This document shows, one piece after another, positions 45,345 to 56,799 of a DNA stretch of 64,000 nucleotides. The DNA is from Delphinus delphis. Its lineage: Eukaryota; Chordata; Mammalia; Artiodactyla; Delphinidae. Both the position numbers and the translations under genes were made by a program. The DNA lies in the NCBI RefSeq assembly GCF_949987515.2, contig NC_082697.1, positions 23,939,730-24,003,729 on the forward strand, read 5' to 3'. Under the pieces are notes generated by a model. The model worked only from the letters and a program-made list of their open reading frames with translations, ran no database searches and was not told the DNA's origin. Every line of letters begins with the position of its first letter. Position 1 is the first letter of the stretch.

Positions 45345-45560
45345 GGGCTTCCCTGGTGGCGCAGTGGTTGAGAGTCCGCCTGCCGATGCAGGGGACACGG
45401 GTTTGTGCCCCTGTCCAGGAAGATCCCACATGCTGCGGAGCAGCTGGGCCCGTGAGCCATGGCTGCTGAGCCTGCGTGTCCGGAGCCTGTGCTCTGCAAC
45501 GGGAGAGGCCACAACAGTGAGAGGCCAGTGTACTGCAAAAAAAAAAAAAAAAAAAAAAAA
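45345..45560 (+). mobile_element. Young CHR SINE, sense
   Basis: Head 'gggcttccctggtggcgcag', ending in about 24 A. Target duplication gaatattgt (45336) and gaacattgt (45561). Confidence 0.94.
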
Positions 45561-45708
45561 GAACATTGTCCAAAATAACCACAGCACCATTATTATCACA
45601 CCTAACAAAATTAGTAATAACTCCCTAATTATCCTAAAAATGTGCTTTGCATCTGTTTTTTTTCAAACCAAGATCCAGTAAAATACTGTACATTGCATTT
45701 GATATTTT

Positions 45709-45976
45709 AAAAAAATATTTATTTATTTGGCTGCATTGGGTCTTAGTTGAGGCAGGCAAGCTCTTCGTTGTGGCATGGGCTTCTCTCTAGTTGTGGCACG
45801 TGGGCTCAGTTGTTGCAGCACACACGTGCTCTCTAGCTATGGTGTGCGGGCTCTAGAGTGCACAGTCTTAGTTGCCCTGCAGCATGTGGAATCTTAGTTC
45901 CCTGACCAGGGATCGAACCCGCATCCCCTGCATTGGAAGGTGGGTTCTTTGACCACTGAACTACCAGAGAAGTCCC
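45709..45976 (-). mobile_element. CHR-type SINE, antisense
   Basis: Body from 'ttggctgcattgggtcttag' to 'ctaccagagaagtcccc'. Target duplication cattgcatttgatatttt (45691) and cattgcacttgattttta (45977). Confidence 0.9.
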
Positions 45977-46974
45977 CATTGCACTTGATTTTTAAAGCTC
46001 TTAAGTCTCTTTTAATGTAGAACAGTACTACCCACCCTTTTTTTCCCCTGTGACCACTGACTTATTGAAGAGGCCAAGCCAATTGTGCTGTAGAAATCCT
46101 ACACTCTAGATTTCCCTAATTATTTCCTCATGGTGTTCTTTAACTTGTTCCTCTGTCTCCTGTTAAAAACTTGTTAGATTCAGGTTAAACATTTTGGCAG
46201 GAATATTTCATAGGTAATGCTGTGCACTTAATATTGTACATAATTTCTGGTTGTTTCTCTGTTAATGATGCTGAGGTGGATCATTGCATTCAAGTGGTAG
46301 AAGTCAAGTCTTTCCGTTGTGAAGTTACAGTTTTCCCTTTGCCAAGCAGCAGATATCTGGGATGATACTTTGACATCGTGTAACTATCCAGAACTCTGTC
46401 AAATTTTCACATAGTGTTTTTTCCTTACTGATGATCCTTGCCTGAATTATTTTATTAGGGATTGCAAAACTGGGGGTTTTCTATTGACACCATCTTTTTA
46501 TATTTAAGTTGGCATTCTTCCATAAAAAAAGCTTTCCTTTATCAACTGGAGCTCTTTGACTCCTGAAATGATTTCATTTGGAAATCTTTTTCATTCTACC
46601 TTGGACAAGTAGAATAAATAATATGCTTGCTTTTAAAATTTCTCCTAAATATCATATTTGTTTTTAGATTCTTTATAAAAGATCAAAATAGCCCCAATAA
46701 GAAGTTAAATCAGTAGGTAATCTGAAAATTATGTGGGTGAGCAAGATAACTGGTGGTTAATTTTAGCAAACACAAAGAAATAGCGCATGCTCATGATAGA
46801 TGACCATAAATAAGCAAATGAGTCTCTTGAGCTAGTCAGCTATACTCTTGGAGAGAATTTTCACTGAACTACATTTTCACTCAAAGATTACTCCATTATT
46901 TTGATAGTAAATCCTTAGATTTTAAGTGGGCATTAATCTCAAAGAATATGTTATCTGGAAGAAGTTTCATTTTC

Positions 46975-47337
46975 TTTTAATTTTTATAAATTAATTTATT
47001 TTTGGCTGCATTGGGTCTTCGTTGCTGCACGCGGGCTTTCTCTAGTTGCGGTGAGCAGGGGCTACCCTTCGTTGCAGTGCATGGGCTTCTCATTGCAGTG
47101 GCTTCTCGTTGCGGAGAACGGGCTCTAGGGTGCGTGGGCTTCAGTAGTTGTGGCTTGCAGGCTCTAGAGCACAAACTCGGTAGTTGTGGCGCACGGGCTT
47201 AGTTGCTCCGCACAGGCTTAGTTGCTCTGCACGGGCTTAGTTGCTCCACGGCATGTGGGATCTTCCCGGACCAGGGCTCGAACCCGTGTCCCCTGCATTG
47301 GCAGGCGGGTTCTTAACCACTGTGCCACCAGGGAAGT
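46975..47337 (-). mobile_element. CHR-type SINE (long form), antisense
   Basis: Body from 'ttggctgcattgggtcttcg' to 'ccaccagggaagtcc'. Near 47195-47250 the unit 'cgggcttagttgctcc' is present three times in slightly varied form, an internal expansion not seen in the other copies. Confidence 0.9.
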
Positions 47338-47357
47338 CCTGAATGCTGTTTTTTCTT

Positions 47358-47479
47358 TTTTTTTTTTTTTAATCTTTATTGGAGTATAATTGTTTTACAA
47401 TGGTGTGTTAGTTTCTGCTTTATAGCAAAGTGAATCAGTTATACATATACATATGTTCCCATATCTCTTCCCTCTTGCA
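47358..47479 (-). mobile_element. 5'-truncated L1 3' UTR, antisense
   Basis: T-run, then 'tattggagtataattgtttt' and 'agcaaagtgaatcagttata'. Target duplication tgctgttttttctt (47344) and tgctattttttctt (47480). Only about 120 bp of the L1 3' end was copied. Confidence 0.92.
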
Positions 47480-47493
47480 TGCTATTTTTTCTT

Positions 47494-48849
47494 AACCATC
47501 CAAATTACACTGTTCCTTTGTAACACCAATGGTACTAGAAAAGGTTATGATTGCCAGACTATAAGACACTCTCTGCTCAAATGTAAAAGTTTTTTTCCAT
47601 TTTTATTTACAACAGAGGAATTTTCCCCCTTAAAATTGCTTAGGTTTGGTTTTTGAAAAGCCTTTGCTCTTGAAGTTTAGTGATTATTTTAAAAAGAAAA
47701 GTTAAACAGTTTTAAAAAGTTGATACTTTTTTTCTATTTATGCAAGTAGTATAACCATATTACAGCATATTTAGCTTTGCATTTTCCTAATGACTCATAG
47801 CGTTTTTGGAAAATAGGAAAAGAAAATTTACCAACAATCTTACCAACCTAGCACAATCACTATTTGCGTTTTAGTGGGTTTATTTTCAGTCCTTTTTTTA
47901 TTATCCATCTTTTAAAAAAATAGCTTTAATTATGCTTTATATAGGGAATTTTTTTAAATTAGAAGATATGTGTGAGGTTCTTATGTTTCTATACCATTCT
48001 TGCTTAACACAAATGCTGAAAATTAATGTCCATTCATTCACTTTTGGGTAAGAATGTGATCATCAATCCCAAAGATAATGGAGGAAATGGCCACATGGTG
48101 TGGTCTTTAATATTTGTACTCTTTGGTAGGCAACATAACTGAAAATAGCAGAAAATGTGACTTCCCTAGACCTAAAAGTTAAAAAGTAATTTAGTTCTGT
48201 CCTAGACATAGTTCTTTGCCTCTGTAAATATGTGTTAACCACTTATTTTCCTTTTGCAAAAGTATTTTTAAATTTTTGTGTCTTTGTTTTGTTTCTGAAT
48301 CATTATTTTCAGCTATGCGACTATTAATAACCCTTTAAAAGTTGTTTTAAATGGTCCTCATGAAAAACTTTAGGATTTTAGGTAGTCCTGCAGATGCTCT
48401 TAGTTAGGTCAAGTTGTCCTTTGCTGGTTAAAGCAGAGGGCTTTAGAAACCTTGGCTGCTCTGAAGCTTTTGTTAGGACAGGAGTAAGGGGAGTCTTGGC
48501 GTCAACCCCAGTCTTGCTCTGTGGGAGTCAACCAAAGGCTAATATGAATTAATTCTCAGAAAATACCTATTTTATTTTCTTGTGATCTTTCGTTCCCTTC
48601 TACCCATATTCTAGGCTGACCAATAAAAGGAATTTTATTTAAAACTGGTATGTTTTTATTTCTAGTATCTTTAAGAACTATTATAGAATATCTTAATTAA
48701 ACTAGCGTATCCTCTCTGTAATTTCTTAATTTTTATAGTACTTTCTTATTATTTGGCAAATAAATTACAGTTTTCATAGAACTATAATTATACATTGTTG
48801 ACTGTATAATTATGCATTGTAATGCTTTTTGTATCTTCTGTTTTCAAAG
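47494..48849. other. Intron 2 stretch without a recognised feature
   Basis: AT-rich, unique-looking sequence leading to the start-codon exon. The polypyrimidine-like run and 'ttttcaaag' at 48841-48849 form the exon acceptor. No other exon-like segment is apparent. Confidence 0.5.
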
Positions 48850-48896
48850 GTTTTTTTATTGTCCACTTGGCATATGCTTCTGGAATAATATTCACC

Positions 48897-49131
48897 ATGG
48901 TTTTGGATGACCTTCCAAACTTAGAAGACATCTATACTTCCTTGTGTTCATCAACAGTGGAGGACTCAGAGATGGATTTTGACTCTGGACTAGAAGATGA
49001 TGACTCAAAAAGTGATAGTATTTTGGAGGATTCCACAATCTTTGTGGCCTTCAAAGGAAATATAGATGATAAAGACTTCAAATGGAAATTGGACACAATA
49101 TTGGAGAACGTGCCCAATTTGTTACACATGG
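48897..49131 (+). CDS. NCOA6: NCOA6 coding exon 1 (start codon; residues 1-78)
   Basis: The exon spans 48850-49131, with acceptor ttttcaaag|g and donor acatgg|gtaatt. The ATG at 48897 has a strong context (A at -3, G at +4) and gives MVLDDLPNLEDIYTSLCSST, the known NCOA6 N-terminus. Residues 21-43 form an acidic cluster (EDSEMDFDSGLEDDD) of the N-terminal activation region; IFVAFKGNIDDKDFKWKLD follows. An in-frame ATG at 48822 lies in the intron and is not used. The exon ends in phase 1, one base into the Glu-79 codon. A few residues seem to differ from the human protein as I remember it, which fits an ordinary orthologue. Confidence 0.95.
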
Positions 49132-49673
49132 GTAATTTGCTTTATTTTTCCTTCTTGTTACTCTTTTTGAATTGTCATTCTATGGTTATCTCGAGTTTTA
49201 CAAATACAACTGTGGTTGTAGTAGGTTGAAAGTCTGATTATAATTGCAGAGTTGGAATTTTAGGATTTTTTTTAATATGTATTTTTTTAAGTACATGGAG
49301 TAACTGAACATAATAAAGCATTACTTAGCATAGTAATCCTTAAATTATCTGTTCTAATGGATAGGAGTAATTCTATCTAATTTTAGCTCTCTGGTCTTTA
49401 GTTTCCTTACGTATAAAATGAAGAAGTAAGACTGGATCTTTGAGGTGACTTAAAACTTACAAAAATCTTTTACTCCATGGTTCTACTTAAAATGAACCTG
49501 AAATTTGTTCTTTTAAATTTTAGGTCAGAGGTTAACCGATAGCCTGCTGTATCCATGTACAGCCATGTGTTATGGTCCACTTTAATTTTGGGGTTGTTTT
49601 TTTTTTTAATGTTTGAATTTCATTGCCACTGCTTTTAAAAATGAGGTATTTTACATTAAAATTCAGATTTTAG

Positions 49674-49884
49674 GGGCTTCCCTGGTGGCGCAGTGGTTGG
49701 GAGTCCGCCTGCCGATGCAGGGGACGCGGGTTCATGCCCCAGTCCGGGAGGATCCCGCGTGCCGCGGAGCGGCTGGGCCGTTGGGCCGTGGCTGCTGGGC
49801 CTGCGCTTCCGGAGCCTGTGCTCCGCAACGGGAGAGGCCACAGCAGTGAGAGGCCTGCGTACTGCCAAAATAAATAAATAAATA
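49674..49884 (+). mobile_element. Young CHR SINE, sense
   Basis: Head 'gggcttccctggtggcgcag', with a tail of (aaat)n instead of pure A. Target duplication aattcagattttag (49660) and aattcatattttag (49885). Confidence 0.94.
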
Positions 49885-50417
49885 AATTCATATTTTAGAT
49901 TTGTCTTTAAACAGGAAAGGTCAGATAACATTGAGCTCTCCTATCCCAGGTGGTGCTGAGTAGCAGCTGCCACTGAAGGCAGGCCCTCCCCTCACGACAG
50001 TCCCATCTGTCCTCTTCACACATTTAGATAACCTGTAGTGGTCTTGTGGGAAGTTGTGCTTGTCAACTTTGGTTTAGATGTTCTCCATATTTTCTAGGTA
50101 GCACAATTATTTAATTCCTTCAGACATAGTACAAAGCCTAGATTTTATCCTTTTATCACAGATCTTGACTTGATTAAGTGCTAACCAACTTTTTTAGGTT
50201 TTGGGGTCTTATTCATTAGAATTGATGTCAGGAGGAGAGCTGTCTTTTTTTCCAAGGGTCCTTTTTTTGCTATGTTATATAAGACTTCTCTGTAGTTTTG
50301 GATTATTTAACATAGTATTAGAGACTTCTATGGTGAAAGTTGTAATTATCACCATAATCATGTCATAATATATCATATCTTAAGGGCTAGCTGCACCTGA
50401 AATTGTTCATTGCTCTT

Positions 50418-50762
50418 TTTTAAAAAAATATTTATTTATTTATTTGGCTGTGTTGGGTCTTAGTTGCGGCACGTGGCATCTTCGTTGCGGCATGTGGAAT
50501 CTTTCGTTGTGACACACGGACTCTTTGTTGTAGCACATGGGCTTCTCTCTAGTTTTGGCCTTGGGCTCTAGAGCTCGCAGGCTTAGTAGTTGCGGCACTC
50601 AGGCTGTCTAGTTGTGGGGCGCAGGCTCCAGATCACACGGGCTCAGTAGTTGCAGTGTGCAGGCTTAGTTGCCCCACGGCATTTGGGATCTTAGTGATCA
50701 AACCTGCGTCCCCTGCATTGGAAGGCGGATTCTTAACCACTGGACCACCAGGGAAGTCCTGC
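50418..50762 (-). mobile_element. CHR-type SINE (long form), antisense
   Basis: Body from 'ttggctgtgttgggtcttag' to 'ccaccagggaagtcc'. Exact target duplication tcattgctctt at 50407 and 50763. Part of the promoter-box region is deleted relative to other copies. Confidence 0.9.
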
Positions 50763-51149
50763 TCATTGCTCTTAATTATCCACATTTTTTTCTTGTTTTT
50801 AAATTGCTGAATTAGTTTATTAATGGCTTTTAAATAAATTAGCAAACTCAGACTTACGGTTATCAGTTATAGTCTTGATCCAAAAAGTATTTTAAGTCAG
50901 ATGTTCTCAAATATGATGGAAGTTAAAAATTTTGATAAAATATAACTGTTACAGTTAAAGATTTTTCTGCAGGCTTATCACAAGTAGATAATGTCATAAG
51001 CAAATTTAATGTTTGTCTAGACCACATAAGTATAAGATTGCAGTACTGTTCAGATTGGGAAGAAGCCCTGAAGCATCTATACTCTGTGGTACCAGGATCT
51101 CAAGCTCCCTACCTTTTGCTGTTTGGATGCATAAATATCATGGAAAGAA

Positions 51150-51305
51150 AAATGACCTGAAAAGCAGGTCTGGATTCTTATGCCATGATGCTGCTAGGTA
51201 GCCACTGGATTCTGGGCAAATCTCTTAGACTTTCTGGGCTTCAGTTTCCTCACCTATAAAATAGACTTGAACTAAATATTGCATAATCCTTCCTAAATCT
51301 CTGTG
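51150..51305 (+). repeat. MIR, sense
   Basis: Reads 'gcaggtctggattcttatgc', 'ctgggcaaatctcttagact' and 'cagtttcctcacctataaaa'. The rest of 50774-52300 is AT-rich intron without other features that I can name. Confidence 0.7.
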
Positions 51306-52309
51306 ATTGTATTAACCTTCTGCTCTTAGCAAATGGTCTCTTTTTTCCACATAAGAACAAGTGGACTCCCTGTCTGGATAAATGTATAACGTATAATGAT
51401 TTTGGAGGTGGCAGTGGCTTTAGGCAACATGTAGGCACTTTCCTGTATCCATATATATTTCTTATTTTGAGAATAGATATTCCTGTATGACCATTTTCTC
51501 AATACTGGAATGTATAATTGAATGGAGGATGTAAGAGATTTAATGTAACTGAGTTTATAACAAAAGAGAAAATTATTTTGTCTGGGGTTGTTGGGGAAAA
51601 ATGTTTTTTTATTATTTAACTGGACCTGGGATTTGCATTCCATCTGTGAAATATAATTACAGACAACATTACCTCCTCAATTAGTTTAACTTTTGCATCT
51701 TAATTTTAAAACATGTTCTAAAGTTTGCATTGACTTTTCAGATTTGCTGAAATGTAATGTTTTTATATCCTAACTGAAATGTAGTTGTCAAATTTATGTT
51801 GCTTTTCTCCTCAGTTTGGTATGCTTCAGTAGAAATTGTTTAAAGTAGAAAAAGATTAAAAATGAGACACATAAAGAATCAAGATTTAAGCCTTCCTTAA
51901 ATTGAAGCATTTATAGGATATTGGAAGAAATGTTTGCTCCCTCCCTCTATGAATATCTTTCACAGAGAGGCCCAGTGAAAATTTAAATATGAGTATTAAA
52001 ATTTCTATTGTTTCGTTTGAAGAAGTAAAATTGCTAAACATTTTATAAGTGAATCTACTATTTTCCTTTTTAGTGCTCTTTCTTTAAGTTTAGTGAATTG
52101 TAGCTACAGATTCCCTAATATCTTACAATTGGCCTATCTGCCAGTTAAATTTTTATAAAATTTCACTTGAAATTTGAAACTTAAATATTCTTAGCTTCTC
52201 AGTTCACATACATTGAACTGAGTCCAGAAGTAGACCTTATTCTATTAATTTAAACTTATCTCTCCCTTCTCTCTTATGTTCCTTACTCCATCTTACTGCT
52301 TTCCATTTA

Positions 52310-52495
52310 TTTAGTGCCTATGGTGTGTCAGATCCTATGCTAGATTTTTGGCATATTATTATCTCATTTAACACAATCTCATGAAGTAGTTTTTTCATGG
52401 TTTTAGAGACGAGAAAGGTAAGTTTCAGAAATGTGAAATAACTTGTTCATGGTCACCCAGGTGCTAAGTGGTACAGCTGGGATTAAACTTAAAGT
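52310..52495 (-). repeat. MIR, antisense
   Basis: Reads 'gcctatggtgtgtcagatcc', 'catttaacacaatctcatga' and 'catggtcacccaggtgctaa'. A SINE follows directly. Confidence 0.75.
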
Positions 52496-52497
52496 CT

Positions 52498-52826
52498 GGG
52501 CTTCCCTGGTGGTGCAGTGGTTAAGAATCTGCCTGCCAATACAGGGGACACAGGTTCGAGCCCTGGTCCAGGAAGATCCCACATGCCGCGGAGCAACTAA
52601 GCCTGTGTGCCACAACTACTGAGCTTGCACTCTAGAGCCCGCGAGCCACAACTACTGAAGCTCGTGTGCCTAGAGCCCGTGCTTCACAACGAAGAGTAGC
52701 CCCCGCTCACTGCAACTAGAGAGAGCCCGCACGCAGCAACGAAGACCCAAAGCAGCCAAAAATTAATCAATAGATAAATAAATAAATAAAACAAATAAAT
52801 TTATTAAAAAACAAAATAATAATAGT
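52498..52826 (+). mobile_element. CHR-type SINE (long form), sense
   Basis: Head 'gggcttccctggtggtgcag', B-box 'ggttcgagccctgg', long body with 'gccacaactactgag' units, and a tail rich in aaataaat. It ends about 150 bp before the next NCOA6 exon. Confidence 0.9.
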
Positions 52827-52972
52827 CTATCTAATACCAAAGCTTAAACTCTCTCAGCTACTCCATACTGGTATTCTACCTTGTTCTTTTACTTTGTTGT
52901 TGTTGTTGTTCATTCCATGTCTTCTGATGGCTAAAAGATTACTAATATTATTCTCTTTCTTTCATGACCAAG

Positions 52973-53128
52973 AATCCAGCAAGCTAAAGGTACAGAAGGT
53001 AGAGCCCTGGAACAGCGTGCGTGTGACATTCAACATCCCCCGGGAAGCAGCGGAGCGGCTACGGATCCTGGCTCAGAGCAACAACCAGCAGCTTCGGGAT
53101 CTGGGAATTCTCTCCGTTCAGATTGAAG
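52973..53128 (+). CDS. NCOA6: NCOA6 coding exon 2 (residues 79-130)
   Basis: The acceptor is tgaccaag|aatcc (AG at 52971-52972) and the donor attgaag|gtgcat (GT at 53129). The 156-nt exon starts in phase 1, completing Glu-79, and runs through [20 protein letters not shown] and [20 protein letters not shown] to VQIE. It ends one base into the next Gly codon. This is a highly conserved N-terminal block of NCOA6, with no change that breaks the frame. Confidence 0.95.
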
Positions 53129-53499
53129 GTGCATGTCTGGACCCAGATTATAGGAACAGTAGAATATAGCATGTGCTGCTTTGTCTGTTCCTCTCAAGTT
53201 GAATTCAGAATACCAAATAACTCATGTCACCTGTGCTTTACATTGCAGCACCTTAGGATAAAGAGGAATTGAGGCTCTGGTTGGGTCCTGACGCTTCAGC
53301 ATCCACAGCCTCAGACTCCATTTCCTTGGCTGATGTTGGCTGTCATTCTGTCAGACTTTGATTTTACTGGTACCCTAACCAAGGACTGATTTGTCTTTTA
53401 AAGAATAACTAATTTCAGTTGCTTCCTTCCACCCAATAAGCCTTATTTAGTATTTATTTATCTAACAGAGACTAGGAGGCCCTGAACAATCCTTTTGTA

Positions 53500-54370
53500 G
53501 CAGTATTCATTTTTCAGATGTTTTTGACAGAATGATCTTTTAAAAATGAAAATATGGGGCTTCCCTGGTGGCGCAGTGGTTGAGAGTCCGCCTGCCGATG
53601 CAGGGGACACGGGTTCGTGCCCCGGTCCGGGAAGATCCCACATGCTGAGGAGCGGCTGGGCCCATGAGCCATGACCGCTGAGCCTGCACATCTGGAGCCT
53701 GTGCTCCGCAACGGGAGAGGCCGCAACAGTGAGAGGCCCGCGCACCATAAAAAATAATAATAATAAATAAATAAATGAAAATGAAAATATGGAGTATACA
53801 TACACAGCTTAAAACCCTGCTGTGGCTTGCTGTTATTCACAGAATAATGACCAAACTCAGGCTTTGCATGGTCTGACCTCTACCTTTCTCATCTAGCCTT
53901 ATCTTTTACAACTCTCCTCCTTCTTCCTTGCTATCTATTCTAGCCTCCTCAGCTTTCTTTTAGGTTCCTTGAATATGCATTTCATCTTCCTGCCAGGAGT
54001 CCTTTGCATTGATGTCTTCTCTATATGGATATTGTTCCCTACCATTCCCCTTTCCCTTAGTTATACCTACTCAGCCTTCAAGTATCAGCTTAAATCTTTT
54101 TTTTTTCCAGCTTAAATCTTGAGGAGGTGTTTTCTGAACTCCTTGACTAAGTCAGGGTCTTTTTTCATGTACTTTTACAAAAGTCTGTTTTTTTCCTCCC
54201 TCAGATCATTTTCTCACACTTTGATTAAAGCAGTTATTTGATGATTGTTTTGTTCCCCCATGGACTGCAAGCTCCAGTAGGGGCAGGGACCATACCTTGT
54301 TTCACTCATTGTTGAATTTTTGCTTGCCTGTACATGTCAAGTTCTTTAATAAACATATGTTGAATGAAAG
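53500..54370 (+). repeat. L2, sense, split by a SINE
   Basis: L2 3' region: 'accaaactcaggctttgcat', 'atacctactcagccttcaag', 'ttctgaactccttgactaag', 'ggactgcaagctccagtagg', and an end of 'aaacatatgttgaatgaaag'. The left part lies before a CHR SINE at 53558. Confidence 0.75.
53558..53779 (+). mobile_element. Young CHR SINE, sense
   Basis: Head 'gggcttccctggtggcgcag', tail of aataat/aaat units. Exact target duplication aatgaaaatatgg at 53545 and 53780. Confidence 0.95.
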
Positions 54371-54982
54371 CAAGGGAAGCACATATATAATAGTAACACT
54401 TTGCTTCAGCCCTCAGAATAAATGATAAATAAAATATGGTCTTTGTCATTATAAACTCAAAAGGAGCTCATGACCTTGATGAGGGAGACAAACCTGAGAG
54501 ATGTAAATACCAAGTATGGGGAAGCACAAAGGAGATTCTATCTTTTGGTGCCCAATGAACTAAAACCTTCTTTTCCCCTCCTGTGTTGTTGTAAACAAGG
54601 TGGCAACCAGTGAGTGATTCCAGCCTTTTCTTGCCCTGGTGGACCAAGCCCTCCTGACCCTGTGCTTGCATAGGACCTAAATGCTCCATTGAACCTCAGT
54701 AACCGAAAGGTCAACATATTGTATGTAGGAGTGAGACACATTTTATGCAGTTAAGATTGTAGGTTGCTGTGCCCCAGAAGGGGCGATATCAACAAACAGA
54801 TTATTTAGAGAGATTATTCAGAGATATATAGATTGAGAAATGGGGTAAATTCCATAATTTGATAAACAAGGAAACAGTGGCTTAAACAATAACCAGTTTG
54901 TTTCGAAAAATGTTGGATTGTCTAAAAGGATTCAGAAAAGTAAAATTAATTCACAGCAATGTATTGGATGTAGGATGAACTT

Positions 54983-55187
54983 TTTTTTTTTTTTTGCGGT
55001 ACGCGGGCCTCTCACTGTTGTGGCCTCTCCCGTTACGGAGCATAGGCTCCAGACATGCAGGCTTAGTGACCGTGGCTTACAGGGCCAGCCGCTCCGCGGC
55101 ATGTGGGATCTTCCCGGACCAGGGCACGAACCCGCGTCCCCTGCATCGGCAGGCGGACTCTCAACCACTGCGCCACCAGGGAAGCCC
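54983..55187 (-). mobile_element. Young CHR SINE, antisense
   Basis: T-run, 'gcggtacgcgggcctctcac', ending 'ccaccagggaagccc'. Exact target duplication taggatgaactt at 54971 and 55188. It carries a divergent middle (gcttagtgaccgtggcttac) compared with the other copies. Confidence 0.94.
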
Positions 55188-55919
55188 TAGGATGAACTTC
55201 TGGGAAGAGTAGAAGTCAAATAACTATTGGTAATAACACTATATAGGCTGTTTATGCTTTATAAGCACATAAGCACATGTATTTTTTATAAGAAACATAT
55301 AAGCAGTTTCTTTAAAACCCCAAACATTTTATAGTGTCTCTTACCTATTTACCTGAATTAAAAGGGCTTTGTGGTAGTGTTTTCCTCTGGAGAAAGGAAA
55401 CACCAGTTTCTTCTCTTAATCATACCTACTTCCTACAGATTCTTAAAAGGGTAAGATGCTGATTCCCCTTTATCGTTACAGCCATAAATTAAAATACAAG
55501 TACTAGCAAGGAAGCCAAATAGATAACATATATTACAAGAAATTATGAAATTTACATATGGCAGTGATAATCACATTACAGAAAAGAGTTCTTTAACTTT
55601 TAGGGTACACATATGTTCCCAGGTGATCTCCTTTTCTCTTTCCACACTCCCTGGGAATTCAGGCAGGAGTGAAAGTGGTGGCAATAGCTGTTGCTTTTGT
55701 GAAACTGGTGATGGGCTGATGCCTTTTAAGTTGTAAGAGAAGGTATTGCCACTGTCGTGGTGTCTGCTGCAGGGCTGGAGGGACAGGTTGTTCCTCCCAA
55801 CAGACTGTTCTCCTTTGAAGAATACTCCCCGTACCCTTTTGAGTTTTGGCCAGGGAGTTGGGGAGATGTCTTTTTTGAGGACATTTTGTGACTCCTCTGT
55901 AAATTCATTCTGATTTAAA

Positions 55920-56135
55920 GCAGGAGTCTGTGTCAAGGGCCAGAGAATAAATTTTTTTGGCTCTGTGGGCCAGAAGATCTCTGTCAAGACAACTCAGCTC
56001 TACAGTAGTAATGCAAAAACAGCCATAGGCAATATGTAAATAAATGAATGTGCTGTGTTCCAATAACACTTATTTAAATAAACAGGCAGCAGACTAGATT
56101 TGGCCCACAAGCCATAGTTTGCCAACCCCCATCAG
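55920..56135 (+). repeat. hAT-Charlie-type non-autonomous DNA transposon
   Basis: Reads 'gtgtcaagggccagagaata', 'cagccataggcaatatgtaa' and 'gccatagtttgccaaccccc'. Same family as 8625-8850, in the opposite orientation. Confidence 0.65.
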
Positions 56136-56799
56136 CAAGTTGGAGAGCCAGTAGTGTTCTCTATGTGTGTTTCCTTGACAACAATTAGCTTACGCTTATG
56201 TGCAGGTGGCAAATAGGAGAATAACAGTAGTATAGTGTGGAAATTGTGTTTCATTCATATTGTGATTTTTTTTACGCCCTGGGCAAGGGGAGTTAGACTA
56301 GTAGCAATAGAAGGGTTAATTGTCCACAAGAAAAGCCAAATAGCCTTTAGATCTGTTGCTACATAGGTGGGAGTCCTTTCAGCTTTATTTCAGGAAAATT
56401 AAGAATGAGAAGTTACACTCAGGTACCTTCCCCAGAAGTATACCCTCAGCATTGCATGGCTCTCAGCTTGTGAAGTTTCAGTTTCTCCTGTGCCCACCTT
56501 AATGGTGGCCTCCACTGGCTTAAAGGTCCACTGCAGCTACATTATTTCCCACCTTTAACCAGTCATTTTCATTCTGCTGTTTTGGGGTATGTTGCCTACA
56601 CCAATTTTTGTTTTTATTAGCGCTCTGGTTACAAAGCCGCATGGGTTTTGAGTTTGCCTCAACACTGTTTTTCCCATAAAACCTATTATTTTCAGTGTGA
56701 GATTTTTATAGACTGCGAGGTTTTCAAGGAATGCATTTATCATATAGAAAAATGCCTATGATTCTTTGTAAGGTTAAAATAAGATGACTATTCATCATA

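Larger units (their letters stand above)
44960..46640 (-). repeat. Old LINE-type repeat, antisense, interrupted by three SINEs
   Basis: Second copy of the repeat at 15770-17360, with 'aatgaacacctgtatactca', 'gattcaggttaaacattttgg', 'gtgaagttacagttttccc' and 'gatgatccttgcctgaatt' in order. This copy is longer on the right. Family as for the first copy: probably an old L1 3' region. Confidence 0.55.
43791..48888 (+). other. Spliced upstream ORF ending 8 nt before the NCOA6 start
   Basis: The third ATG (43791-43793) opens nine codons to the exon end, then continues in frame after splicing to 48850 for 12 more codons and a TAA at 48886-48888. The peptide would be 21 residues long. The stop is 8 nt upstream of the NCOA6 ATG (48897), so main-frame translation would need leaky scanning or reinitiation. 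Confidence 0.5.

Noticed and set aside
48822..48896. Upstream in-frame ATG extending NCOA6 by 25 residues
   Set aside because: It lies before the AG acceptor at 48848-48849, inside the intron. The ATG at 48897 gives the known N-terminus and has a good context.
52894..52972. Open frame starting before NCOA6 coding exon 2
   Set aside because: This is intron sequence that happens to be in frame; coding similarity begins only after the AG at 52971-52972.
55571..55987. 138-codon minus-strand open frame
   Set aside because: No recognised family; it overlaps a hAT-like repeat at one end and has unremarkable composition. It is probably a chance frame.
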